Source: Drosophila pseudoobscura
Taxonomy: Eukaryota; Arthropoda; Insecta; Diptera; Drosophilidae
Assembly (NCBI RefSeq): GCF_009870125.1
Contig: NC_046681.1
Location: 26,558,001-26,622,000 of the forward strand
Reading direction: 5' to 3'
DNA length: 64,000 nucleotides
In this document: one piece after another, positions 1 to 11,975 of the stretch
Position numbering within the stretch: the stretch's first letter is position 1
How the letters are laid out: every line of letters begins with the position of its first letter
The notes under the pieces: generated by a model
What the model was told of the DNA's origin: nothing
The model's database searches: none
The model's input: only the letters and a program-made list of their open reading frames with translations
Program-made: the position numbers and the translations under genes

Positions 1-1262
1 CACAGCGGCAGGGGAGAGGCCCAGGGTAATAGGAGCACAGGCTAGGAGGTGACATAACGTCAGCTGGTTACACATTTAATGTCAATGCGACTGCAATTTC
101 CACAGAGAGTCCCCTCTCGTGAGGATTTGCATATGTCACTGAACATTTTCTCACAATTGGCTATTACGCTGCGTATACGTAATATGCAAAATAGTAATAA
201 TAATAATTATCAATGACAGATTGGTTAAACGGAGATACACAGATGGGAATGCGGCAGGAAATGTCCGGGGAATGACAGCTGCAAATCGGGATTAAATAGA
301 GTCTGGAGCCTGGACAGTCCCTCAATTAGTTATCTTATTACACCAGGGCGTATGCGTAATGTCAACAGTTCCACTCAATTAAGAGGATTTATACCGTGAT
401 CTTTTTGCTTTGGCTTTTGAGCTGCTCTTGCAGAAATTGCTGTTGCTTTTTTATCTGATGCCGCATTTCTATGACAGTAAATTAAGCTCAGGCATTATAG
501 CAATTATGTGCATTAACAAAAACTGCATATATACTCCCACTTTGAGGGCCCCTACAGTCTGTGAGTTTCCGTTTCTCTCAGCACACAATTTGTTGGAGGA
601 AAATAAATAGAAAATGTTAAGGACTGAGAAATGCGGCAGCTTCTACAACGACTAAGGAATGCTCTAGAAAGAGAGAAAACTTAGGGGTAAAATCTAACAC
701 AGAATATAGGAGTAGTTATAGCTAATCCCAAGAATATTTTAGTAGAAGCCCATCTGTTCTTCCCAGAAGATGATGACACCAGAACGTTTGGGGGAATCCA
801 CTTCTCTCAGGGTATAAAACTACATACACAAGTGAAAGATGTGGGCGTTATGTTCTCATTAACGTTGAGCAACAACAGAAATAAAACTGGCTGAAATAAA
901 ACCCAAAGAGCAGCTTAATAAGGAATGAGGAAGGGAGGCAGTGCGGCAGGGAGGCAGTCAGGCAGGCAGTTAGCTACAGTCATAAGAGGGTTAAACGGAG
1001 GCAGGAACTGGTTGAAGGGCAGGACATGGGCGGGCACGACTCTTTCGCCTCGTCGCCTCGCCAGGCAAAAGAGAACGCAGAAAGGCCAACATGGCCTGGC
1101 TATCCTTGGGCATTTTAAATGTGTGAGCCACATTTACCCTCTGCCTTGGTCAAGGACATCCTTAAAGGGTCACCGCGAAAATGATTGTGAAAAAAAAATA
1201 CCCATCTATTCAATGAATCCTCTGCCTGATTGAATATTCCGTTTTCTTTCTCTTGTTTACAG
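1..1262 (+). other. Intron of the WDR62 homolog (no exon seen)
   Basis: The first recognisable exon opens at 1263 directly after a pyrimidine-rich tract and AG, in the middle of a WD40 domain, so this stretch is inferred to be intron. I looked for the residues that should precede the first exon in WDR62 proteins (a short WD strand with a TG..AY..G pattern) and did not find them. AT-rich, with no coding signal. Confidence 0.6.
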
Positions 1263-4200
1263 CTGCACTGTGGTGCTGTTCAATGCCAAACGTCAGACAC
1301 AGGCCTATCTGGTCAATACCTCCCGCAAAGCATTCACATCCGTCGCCTTCTCACGCTGCGGCCGGTATGTGGCCACCGGCGAATGTGGCATCAATCCGGC
1401 CATCAAAGTCTGGGAGCTGGAGACGCCCAATGGCAATCTGGAGCACTGCACCGGCGGCAGTGTCATTGCCGATTTTGTGGATCACAAATATGCCGTCACC
1501 TGTGTGGTAAGTCCATAACAAAAGGATGAAGGTTGTCTACAATCGATAAGACTATCAAGAATATCTAGAACCGATAAATCGATCATAAATACAACATTCT
1601 TGGAAAAAGAGTGACATATTTGATGTATCGATGTTACAATCGATAATATTCCGATACAAAATCAAACATTATCTTTTACGAATGCACTTTTATTGCGATT
1701 CTAGAAAGCTGTAATATGATTTCGCATACTGGATGCCACAATAAATATCTATCATCCCTTTCCCTAGTCAAAGATTCAATTTCCATACGATCATTCACTA
1801 ATCGATTAATTAATTCCCCTCTTTAGGCCTTCTCGCCCACGGGAAAGTACCTGGTTTCAGTTGGCTCACAGCACGACATGATCGTAAACGTGTTCGACTG
1901 GCGGGCCAACCTAAAGATGGCCTCGAATAAGATTAGCTCCAAGGTGGCTGCCGTTTGCTTTGCCGAAGACGGCACCTACTTTGTCACCGTGGGCAATCGT
2001 CATGTCAAATATTGGTACTTGGAAGGATCCCGCAGGGTACGTATCGAAAGTGAAATATCCTTTGGGGAATGTGTGATTAAAGTTCTCTTTTCTCTTCGAC
2101 AGTACAAAGATCCCATACCTCTGATGGGACGCAGCGCTATTTTGGGCGATTTGCGTGACAATGATTTCTGTGCCGTGGCCTGCGGCAAGGGGATCTGTGC
2201 GGAGAGCACGTATGCCATCACCCGCCAGGGCCATCTGGTGGAGTTCAGTTCGCGGCGATTGCTGGACAAATGGGTGCAGTGCCGCACCACAAATGCCAAT
2301 TGCATTTGCGTCAACGAGAACTTCATACTCGTGGGTTGTGCCGAGTCCATCATTCGCATCTTCAATGCGGCCACGCTGGAGTACGTGACCACGCTGCCCC
2401 GGACCCATTATCTGGGCGTGGACGTGGCCCAGGGCATACAGATCAATCACATCATGTCGGTGCCGCAGCAGGCCAAGTTTCCCGATTGCATTGCCATGGT
2501 GTTCGATGAGCAGCGATCGAAGGTGAGCTGCGTCTACAACGATCATTCGCTGTACATTTGGGATCTGCGCGATATCACGCGGGTGGGCAAGTCGCACTCG
2601 TTCCTGTATCACTCCACGTGCATTTGGGGCGTGGAGACAGTGCCATATAATCTGGAGCGAGAGCCATCGCAGACGCTGCCGGAGGATTGCTTTGTGACCT
2701 GCTCCTCGGACGATACGATACGCGTCTGGGGCCTGGACGGATGTGCCAACAATGAGATCTATCGCAAGAACATCTACTCCAAGGACCTGCTGAAGATCGT
2801 CTACAGCGACGAGGAGCTGCAGTTTATCAAGGACCAGGGCTGCGCCTCGATGTCCGACAAGACGGGCAGCTCCTCCTACGACGGCCGCAACGGTGTGCGC
2901 TGCATCAAGATCAGCCCCGAGCTGCGGCATCTGGCCAGCGGCGACCGGTGCGGCAACATACGGGTCTACAACCTGGTCAATCTCAAGCTGATGACCACCA
3001 TCGAGGCGCACGAGTCGGAGGTGCTGTGTCTGGAGTACTCCAACGATAAGATCGAACGCAAGCTGCTGGCCAGTGCCAGTCGCGATCGTCTCATACATGT
3101 CTTCGATGTGGCCCAGGACTATCTGCTGCTGCAGACGCTCGACGATCACAGCTCCTCGATCACATCGATCAAGTTTGTGGGCGCTGGACTGAACTTCCAG
3201 ATGATAAGCTGTGGTGCGGATAAATCCATAATGTTCCGAAGCTTTCAGGTGAGTCGTCGGAGACATGCCCTCTTGGAATCGGATTACTTATTGTGAATAT
3301 TCTTTTTTCCAGGGCAACATCTTTATGCGGGGCACCAATACCTCGGGCAAGACCACGCTCTACGACATGGAGGTGGACTCGAATTCCAAACATATCCTCA
3401 CCGCCTGCCAGGATCGCAATGTCCGCGTGTATGGCACCCAGAATGCCAAGCAAACAAAGACCTTCAAGGGCTCCCATTCGGATGAGGGCAGCCTCATCAA
3501 ACTCAGCCTCGATCCCAGTGGGATCTATGTGGCCACCTCCTGCACGGACAAAACCCTGGCCGTCTACGACTACTACTCGAGTGAGTGCATGGCGCGCATG
3601 TACGGTCACAGTGAGCTGGTCACGGGGTTGAAGTTCACCAACGATTGCCGGCATTTGATTTCGGCCAGCGGCGACGGCTGCATCTTCATTTGGCAAGTCC
3701 CACATGACATGATTGTGACCATGCAGGCCAGAATGTCACAGCAGCGTCTACGTTCTGGTCATGGCCCGTTGCCGCGTCCCCTGGCGCCCATATCCCCGCC
3801 GGAGGGCATTGTGCTGGAGTCGCCCACCAGCGAAATAGAACAGCCGCAAATGGTGCCGAAATTCGCAGTGGCCGACCGGCTGTCGGATGTGGGACAGCTG
3901 CCGCAGTGGGCCATGCGGAAGGCGGCGGCGGGCGGCGACTCCGATAGCGGTGCCCTGTCCATACCCACACCCAGTGCCCAGGGAGGATCGTCGTCCATTC
4001 CAGCCATGCATGCGGCCTCCTCGATGGGCAATCTCAGCTCCTCGCCCAGCCAGCAATTAGGAATGATGGCGCCCAGGGCGCGCGGACGCTGGGCGCAGCG
4101 TAGCAGTCAGCTGGAGGCAGATGATCTGCGCTCCAATTCGGAGAGCCCCTTGGGCACAGTCTCATCCGTGGGCGGCCATAGCGGTGTGAATGTGCAGACG

Positions 4201-7200
4201 TCGGACTACAACAGTGCCTCGTCCAAGGACATCATGTACAATCAGACATATCTCAGCGAGGACTCGTCCATCGATTCGGGCATGGAGACGCGCCGCGGCG
4301 AGCTCAAGTTCATTGGCAGCAGCAACAATGGCACCGTGACCGTCTCCGTGTCATCCTCCTCCTCCCTGGCGACGGCCAACAACAGCAATGGTGCCATGGC
4401 AGCTGTCGGCGTGGGCCAGCAGCGGCTGCAGCTGCCCGACAAACGGAAGCCCGGTCTGCGCTTCGATACGCCGCACACCCACGATCACGATGGCGATGTG
4501 GAGGACATTTCCGATGGCGAAAGAACCAGCTCCGACCATGGAATGTTCTACAATAATCTGGCGCCCAGTACACCCACGTAAGTCTATCGATTCTTTCCGA
4601 TAAAAACCCAAATTTAATGGATTTTTTTGCCCCCAATAAAGTGACTTCAAAGTGACGGCCATGAACGAGGACGAGCTGCGGAAGTCGGTGCGGCGACAGA
4701 AGTTTGAAAAGTCCGGCCTGCAGCTGCCGACGGCCAGTGGCAATGGCAGTTCCCATACCGCCAGCACGGGCACGGGCACTGGGACATCGGACACCGAGGA
4801 CGAGGGCTCCACGCCGAGTGCCGAGAATGCGGAACGTTCGCTGGCCTCCACTTTGGGTGGCAGCAATGAGAATCTGCCGCAGAGCAGCAATAGCTTCCTT
4901 CATGCAGCCCTGCCCGAGGGACCCGGAATGACGGCGCCCCTGGAGCGTGGCACAACCAGTAAGCGTCGCTGTCTAGCGAAAGCCTCCCGGCTCCCGTGGA
5001 GTCCATTTCTCATTTCTCATTTTGAATTCGGTTTCTCTCTGCAGGTCGTCGCAGCATCAGTGCCAAGCACAATACGGAGTCCAGCAAGGGGGGTGTCTCG
5101 GCACCGCCCACCATCACCAAGTCATATACTAGCACCAAGAAGGAGGAGCTGCTGCAGGTCATCAACAAGGTCAAACAGCAGCTGGAGAATGTGAGTCCCC
5201 TCTCAGGGTGTGCCTTCGGCATCTTTATTTGTATCTGTGTTTTATTATCGTGCTCCATGGGTCTTTTTTATTTCCTATTTAATTTATGTATCTGTTTTTT
5301 TCCGTTTACTCTTTTATTTTTTATGTGTTGCCCATCTTTTGTTTTTGGTGTCTGTCTCCTGTCTCCCAAAAATCTACACAAATCCCCCACCCAAAAAACA
5401 CAACCCTTTATCCGCCGATTCTATGTGTGTTTAGGGTACCCGCAAAAATGGCATCAAAAAGTTAAATGCTATAGCCGAGGTGAGCCCCGAAATGAGTTCG
5501 TTGTAGCGACAAAACACTTTGTTCTGCGCTACCTAATGATGCTTCTGCCACACTTTGACACTCTCACAAACGCTTAAAGACTAACCAAATCAACAGCCAA
5601 CATGGCATTAATGGAGGAAAGAAAGGGAAATTCTCATACTTCTTCAATACTCTTTAAAACATAGCTGGTTCTCTTGAGCTGCTTTATACCATTTGTAAAT
5701 TGTGCTTTATTTGGGTTCGATATATTGTACCGAGAATAGTATATATTGAGAAATGCTTCGACAAGTTCAAATTTCCTTTGTTTTTTGTGCATTTCAAAGA
5801 AATCTGAATTTTTATAATGATGAAGGAGTTATCTGTTAAAAAAAAACATTTAAATTCCTCCCGAAGAGTTTTTGGGTATGAGGAAAGCTATTTAAGGCCT
5901 TGCTCCCAAATGGTCTCTATTGCTCTGAGATTAGTTCTTCGGCGCACAGGCAGGCGGCTGCTAAAACGAGACCGAGAATGCAAAAACAAAATACACACAA
6001 CACACGTTGCTCGACTCGAACCTCGTTGATAAGCTAAGGAAAATATTCCTTAAAATTAAATCATAATTACCATAGATCTACAACTGAAAGCCTTATTAGA
6101 ATTGACAAAAAAAAAAGACAATTTAAACGAATACTAGCAAGAATAATCTCAATTAATTTGAAGCTTAAATACTTAAATATTAAATATACGGAACTACCTC
6201 GCTAACAAAATAATAATTAATAGATGCATCTATTAAATTCTTCAACTAAAGAGTTAATCCCAAACAATGAAAAAGAAGAAACAAACAAAAAATTACTTTT
6301 GCATCGGCCGGGAATCGAACCCGGGCCGCCCGCGTGGCAGGCGAGCATTCTACCACTGAACCACCGATGCTTGTTGAAAGTTTCCCAAAAATAACACCAA
6401 TCTCGAGAGAGAGCCCACAAAAGACCATCTATCCATTCAAATAGTAGCTGCGTCTAAAAATAACCGAACAAGAAATAACAACAACTGAGAAAGTTGCTTA
6501 GTCAGATAAGCCGGGTCGCCAGCGTGGCCTTAAACCACCCAAACCACTCACTCACTCCACTCGAAACGGGGGAAAAGAGCTGGCAAAACCAGCCAGAAAA
6601 CCACTCAAAAAATCAAAATGAGCGCTTCACTAACAACTTAAGGAAAAGTACTAAAAATATGTTTTAAATGTTTTATTGTATATTTTTTAATAATTAATGA
6701 ACACTAACAAAACCTACCTAGACTTCACATAATTATTTAATACTGTTCCCTTAAAATCATTTCACATAAACAGGTCGGCCATAGACCCCTGAGGGGTAGC
6801 CATAGCATATCGGATCTGAGTCTGGCTGGAAATTTGGATGGTTCAAGGACAGCGGGCGGTACTCCAGGACGTTATACGAAGCCAGGTAAGGGATTGGGGA
6901 ACCCCAAAAGTTGGAAACAGAATTGATTTTTGAAGATCTAAGCCCCGAAAACCTGTTGTTGGAATGTAGATGGCAAATTGTAACCAATTGACTCTCTCCC
7001 GTTGTTTGATCTCTCCTTCTCTTTCTCTAACTATATCTATTTAAATATTGCTCTCCCAATGTGGTAAAAATTGTTGAAATATTAAACCAAATTCCTGCCT
7101 TAAAAACTATATAAACGTTGACTAACCCAATTAGTTGCTTCCCATGAAACTTCGCAGTATATTAGCTCCTCCGATTCACCAACAAATGCCACACCACCAC

Positions 7201-10200
7201 CCAGAAATATTCAACAACAACCACAACCTCAAAGGTCTCAACAACAGTCTTTCCAACACCAATCGCATGCTGGATCCTCTCAGCAATTCTTCAACTGTGC
7301 GGCACCCAAATCCAAGTTGCAGCAGAATTTCCAGACCATGCGACAAGTGCAACAGCACTATCCGCCGTATCCCCACCATGTGGGAGTGCATCAGATTCAT
7401 CCGCCCCCGGGAGTGCCCTTCGGTGGCGGCGGATCCGCCCATTCGATGCGAATGCAGACGCAGACAGCGCCTGCACGGCAGGGTGTAAAGCGGAATCCGG
7501 CAGGAAACAATAGACGCACGCCCAGCATCCTGAAGCACTACAAATCGTGTCCCGTGTCGCCTGTCCACGAGGAGGTGGAGTGGTCAGCAGAATCAGAGCG
7601 CGGTGGAATGATGACAGCAGAGCCCAAGCGACATTCGGTGTACGCAGATGATGCTCGGACAATACTGGACATGATCCATGCGGATACCGAGAAGATGATC
7701 GATGAGATCACTCGAAAATACGGGGATCTGGATGAGATGCCAATGGGCGGAGGCGGGGGCCTGCCCGCCTCCTACTCGATGCCGGCCAACCTGCGGGGGC
7801 TCGGCTCCACGGGGGAGTCCACACCCACCCGCACCCAGTGTACCTATGTGTATCGGGAGATCTACCAGTGCGAGCGGAAGGTCTCCCTCTCGGACATCCT
7901 GCAGCCGGAGCAGTTTGCGGCCCGCGAGCAGCGCCTGGAGGAGGCCCGCTTCCTGGAGACGCAGCGCCACTCCAGTGCCAGCTTTTTCCTCAGCAGCTCT
8001 GGCCAGATGCCGCACGAGCACAGCCAGGAGTCACTGCTGTCCGATGGCGGCAGCTACTGCAACAGCCTGGAGAGTGTCCTCTCGGACGAGAGCGACTGCA
8101 AGAGTGCCCCGCTGGAGCAGGCACTGCTCGAGCAGCGACCCCTGCAGGCAGCGGCTATGCAGCGCCATGCGGGCATCCGGAATTTCATCATCCACGGACC
8201 CGTGTCCAAGTCGTACGGGAACAGTCCCAATGCCTATGGCAGCTTTGATTACTACATGAGGCAGGCGGCAACGGCCAGAACCACAACGACATCGGCTACC
8301 TACGACAGCTTCGATGTGACGGGCTACAATCTGGAGCCCCTGAAGCCGCTGCCCAACTCCAAGACGTATCCCCGGATAGCCCAGGGTCCAGGGACCATGG
8401 ATAACATACCCACAATGCGCTCCAAGAACAAGCAGTACAACTCCGGTGTGAACAAATCCCTGAGCACAGACTTTGCCCAGCAGCGGCAGCAGCGCAACTC
8501 GAATCCCATGCAGACCAGGGAGCCTCTGTTCGTACGGAAACCCTTGAAGCCCAAGCCACCGGTGCCTGCTAAGCCACAGAATCTGATGAGCACTTTGACC
8601 TGCTTGGAGAAGCAGCAGCAGGCACAGAAGAAGAAATCACAGTCCAGGACGGCCAGTGTGGTGCAGCAGTTCGAGCATAATTTGCAGAAGTTTGAGCGGG
8701 AGAAGCAGCGAGAGCATCAGCAAAGGCGACCGGCCATGAGGAGTTCGGTGAGCAGTGGAGCCCTGGCCGGGACACAGAGCTGTCTGAAGAAGGTCTCACG
8801 CTTCGATACGAGCGAGAGCAGCCGGCGCGCCACTAGCATGAAGCAGCGGATGGGCAGGCCCAAGATCAGTGTGCGCTTCAACACGGTCTCACAGATCAAG
8901 TACACGCCCAGTGCCAAGCGGAACGCAAAGAACAACCATGAAGATGAGGATGTGCCCGAATTGGAGGTGGGAAGCCTGCCCAGTGATTATGGAGAACGTA
9001 GCTTTGAGATGTACTTTGCGGAGAATGGGAACGCACCCGAGAATCTCGAGCATATGCAGAGCCTCAAGCTCTATACGAAGCCACAACTGCAGGCCGTTGT
9101 AGATGAGATCCAGCAGGAGCGTGAAAAGTATCGAAAGAACATGGACAATGCGGAGAGAAGCGGCGAGAGTGGCGGCGGCAACTCCACCAGCCATCAGTGC
9201 CAGAATATAGCCAAAAAGATTGACATTATCGAGAAGCTCATAGCCATGGAGGAGCGCAAAATGGAGCAGATACGCCTGGCCACCGAGTCGCGGTTGCGTC
9301 CCTTCAACTGCAATTCCAAGGAGAAGGGCTACGTGAAGAGCCTCACCATGAATTTCGATATGCTGGCCCGGGGGGAGCCACCCGATGAGGATCTGGTCGA
9401 GGATCAGGCCTCGAGAGATGCCGATTTGTGTGCCTATGCGAGGAATATGCGCAGGAACTGCAGCCTGCCGGATGTCCTGGAGAGTGCGGATTTTGCCTAC
9501 CATTTGGGTGGCAATGAAGTGGAACTGGCCAAAGAGGTCATTGCAGATGATGAACCAGGCAACAACCCCATGGATATCAATGATGAGGATGATGCGGATG
9601 ATGATGATCATGCCTCGGATGGTGTTTTTATGACGGAGCAAGGTTTGAGCCCCATTCCGTCTTGGTTGTTGTGTACCATAGAATCTCCTCTTGAGTTTCC
9701 ACCCCACCCACCACTTTCATATTGTGCGCCCACCCCTCTTTTTGCACCCGTTTATACTTAGTTTTTGTGTTCGTTTTTGACCCACCAACCCATTCGCCAT
9801 TCGATGACTGAGCACTGGCAGATAACACCCCAAGCATGTGTGATCCAACCACTAATCGCTTGTCTACAACCCATTTTGCAGGTAATCCCAAAACGCTCAA
9901 TCCCATGCCCATCGAGGAGTCATCCATACGCCGTGCCTGCTCGCTGAGTGACCTGCACATGGGCAACTTTGGCAAGCGTAAGAAGCCTCGAAATAATAGC
10001 AAAAGTACCCCAACACGATCTAATCTGTGATATTTTCCCCATCTTTCCATATAACAGCAAGCAAATCGAATGGAACACCACAAAAGCCTCAAGTCCAGCA
10101 TCGCAATGGCAATGTAAACAGATCGGCCAGCAAACGCAACAGTCTGCAGGGAAAGACTGGACTGGGTGCCTCTAGCAACTCCATGAATGTCCTCAACCAG

Positions 10201-11660
10201 GGTGTAAGTAACGAGAATAACGCATTAAAATATCATAACAATTATGGTTTTCCTTTAACTTTACAGAGCGACTCGGAGCCCGAAGACAGCAATCGGTTGC
10301 GCAGTACCAGCAATGGCCAGGGACGCAGCAATGGACCCATTGGTAAGTCGTGAGATACACCCAAAAGATATGCAAAGAAATCTAATATATATATTCTTTC
10401 GTTTTTCAGCTGCCAGTCGACAGTATAGCAACAAGATCAACAATGTCAACAACAATCGTCGCAAGACGCCAAACTTTAGCAGTGGTTAGTACAGTTGTGT
10501 ACAAAAGCAATAAATGTATCAAAATTTAAGTAGAGGAAGGAGAGGAAGATTTAAGTAGGAAACGAAAACAGTATGAATACTATAAAATATTCAATGTTTT
10601 GTAACTACTTTTGTGACTACTGGTACCTTAATGAACTACGGTAGAACTATCCAGTAGTACCACAAGTGTGTTGGAAAGAAAACCTATACTTTCTTGCTTA
10701 AATCTATAATTTGTAAAGAAATTAGTGGCTTGTTCAAACGGTACAATGTTTGAAATTCGCGGCATTTTAATTTTAGAACTTACATTAAAAGTAGAGATAT
10801 GATCAAAATGATAAATTCATCAACAGGGTTATGTACGTTAGAGGTAAATGTAAAGAGTACTCGGTTTGAGCAAGCATTATGAAGGGCAAATGAAATGTTC
10901 TTAATTATTTTTCCTTACTTGTTTAAGGAATACAGAAAATTTTAATTTATTTACAAGCAAATACAATACACTAAACATACACAATAATCCTTTCAGCCAC
11001 ACCCATGCAGGATGATTCCAGCTCCGAGGAGACGCCCAATAGCACCGTCAACAACAAGCCCATAGTGCCGCCACGACCGCGTAACTTGGCCTTTGATCAC
11101 AAGAGCAAACTAATCAACAACAGCAGTCCCGTCGCCAATGCCAACAAGCAAAGAAGTGGAGTGGCGACTGCAGAAGATTATGAAGGAGCAGATCGTAAGT
11201 AAATTTTCATTTAAATATGAGATATGATATAACAAAGATATTCTTTCTCTTTTAGCTGAGGCCCAGGTCCACAATGTGATCAATAAACTTTATACGACAA
11301 CGCAGGCAGCCATGCAGCTGCATGCCAACTTGAAGAACACTCTGCTGCTGAAGGAACTGGAGAATGCATTGATCATGTCCAGGAATATGCTCAGCAGCAT
11401 TCCCACAAATAGGTACAGTTATCAATAAAAATGAATCATATATAAGTAGATAATATATGTTATGGTTTTCTCTTCCTTTTAGACAAACGGAAAAGACAAA
11501 TAATGGGGGAGGAGTAGGATTGGGAGTTGGTGGGGGAACCAATTATGAGCAGCTGACAGCTGAGAATGGAGACTATCTGATGATGGTCAATAACTGTGCC
11601 GATCTATTGAGCAATTTACGCACGAAGCACAAACCCGATGACTGTGAGAATAACTCCTAG
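1263..11660 (+). CDS. Wdr62: WDR62/MAPKBP1 homolog, WD40 scaffold protein (N-terminus outside window)
   Basis: Members of this family are JNK-pathway scaffolds; WDR62 acts at spindle poles and centrosomes in dividing neural progenitors. Sixteen exons join in one frame: 1263-1506, 1827-2036, 2103-3248, 3313-4577, 4642-4958, 5045-5190, 5435-5479, 6774-6885, 7135-9642, 9882-9977, 10058-10203, 10267-10342, 10410-10484, 10997-11194, 11256-11412 and 11483-11660 (TAG), giving about 2,305 visible residues. The first ~670 residues are WD40 repeats with the family's diagnostic strings (NTSRK, QHDMIVNV, NRHVKYWYL, RRLLDKWV, VYNDHS, ASASRDRLIH, CGADKSI, ATSCTDK). The middle is long, Ser/Gln-rich and acidic near the end of exon 9. 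The last ~110 residues form a conserved helical tail ending in a motif like NGDYLMMVNNCADLL, which matches the C-terminal dimerisation region of MAPKBP1/WDR62. Junctions are read by eye; upstream exons lie beyond the left edge. The donor at 9643 (GTTTGA) is weak. Paralogue identity (WDR62 or MAPKBP1) is open because flies have a single member. Confidence 0.93.
1541..1656. promoter_or_regulatory. Cluster of CGATA/TATCG sites in a Wdr62 intron
   Basis: Within about 115 bp there are CGATA cores at 1544, 1572, 1641 and 1652 and a reverse core (TATCG) at 1626. CGATA is the core bound by the boundary factor BEAF-32 and overlaps the DREF site TATCGATA. That this intron is bound in vivo is inference from motif density only. 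Confidence 0.35.
2037..2102 (+). other. Wdr62: 66-nt stop-free intron of Wdr62
   Basis: The donor GTACGT follows AGG and the acceptor CGACAG precedes TAC AAA. The family protein continues smoothly from the strand ending in WYLE-like residues into the next one only if this is removed. Its length is a multiple of three and it has no in-frame stop, so retention would insert 22 residues without breaking the protein. Confidence 0.75.
5435..5479 (+). other. Wdr62: 45-nt micro-exon of Wdr62
   Basis: Fifteen codons, basic and beginning G-T-R-K, lie between an acceptor TTTAG at 5430-5434 and a strong donor GTGAGC at 5480. Both flanking junctions are phase 0, so including or skipping it keeps the frame. 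The 5' intron is 244 nt; the 3' intron is about 1.3 kb and contains the tRNA-Gly gene. Confidence 0.65.
5480..6773 (+). other. Largest clear intron of Wdr62, host of tRNA-Gly
   Basis: AT-rich intron between the micro-exon and the exon starting at 6774. Apart from the antisense tRNA-Gly at 6300-6370 I see nothing coding. The short ORFs here have no family resemblance. Confidence 0.7.
6300..6370 (-). tRNA. tRNA-Gly(GCC)
   Basis: Read on the minus strand, a 71-nt cloverleaf has acceptor stem GCATCGG pairing with CCGATGC, discriminator A at 6300, and an anticodon arm with GCC in the loop (CCTGCCACG). The T arm contains GGTTCGATTCC, which is the Pol III B box, and the D arm carries the A box TGGTTCAGTGGTAG. 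A run of T (on the minus strand) follows within about 15 nt as the Pol III terminator. No intron. It lies antisense inside a Wdr62 intron. Confidence 0.97.
9643..9761 (+). other. Wdr62: Read-through extension of Wdr62 exon 9 (possible alternative end)
   Basis: If the weak donor GTTTGA at 9643 is not used, the frame stays open for 39 more codons and stops at 9759-9761, giving a protein that lacks the conserved C-terminal tail. The spliced form (9642 joined to 9882) restores the frame and the conserved tail, so it is the main form. I see no AATAAA close downstream of this stop. Confidence 0.35.
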
Positions 11661-11975
11661 TGTGTAGAGCTTAGGCTAGACTAATCGAAGGCAGTGCCCA
11701 AAAAAAACTGCGCAGGAGATACAACTAACTAAAAGGATATTTATTTAACTAAACACTCTGGCAGAAGGCAAACAACCAACCAACACACACAACAGACACA
11801 AACCAACCAAGCAACTAATTTGTAATTAATAAAAATTAATAACAATTAATTAATGTAATCTTTTGCTTAGTTATTAGATCCGTTGATAAGAATTCTGTTT
11901 CATTTTGTGCCCGAGTGCATTTCAATTTTAAACACTAATTTATATGGCAATAAAAGTCCGTTTAGCTTTGAATTC
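11661..11975 (+). other. Wdr62: Wdr62 3' untranslated region with two poly(A) signals
   Basis: AT-rich sequence after the TAG stop, with AATAAA at 11828-11833 and at 11949-11954. Cleavage shortly after either would give a 3' UTR of about 190-310 nt; the true site is not determined. Confidence 0.55.

Noticed and set aside
1911-3266. 451-codon minus-strand ORF
   Set aside because: Exact antisense of the Wdr62 WD40 exons; a codon-bias shadow.
8889-9707. 272-codon minus-strand ORF
   Set aside because: Antisense of Wdr62 exon 9, no family features.
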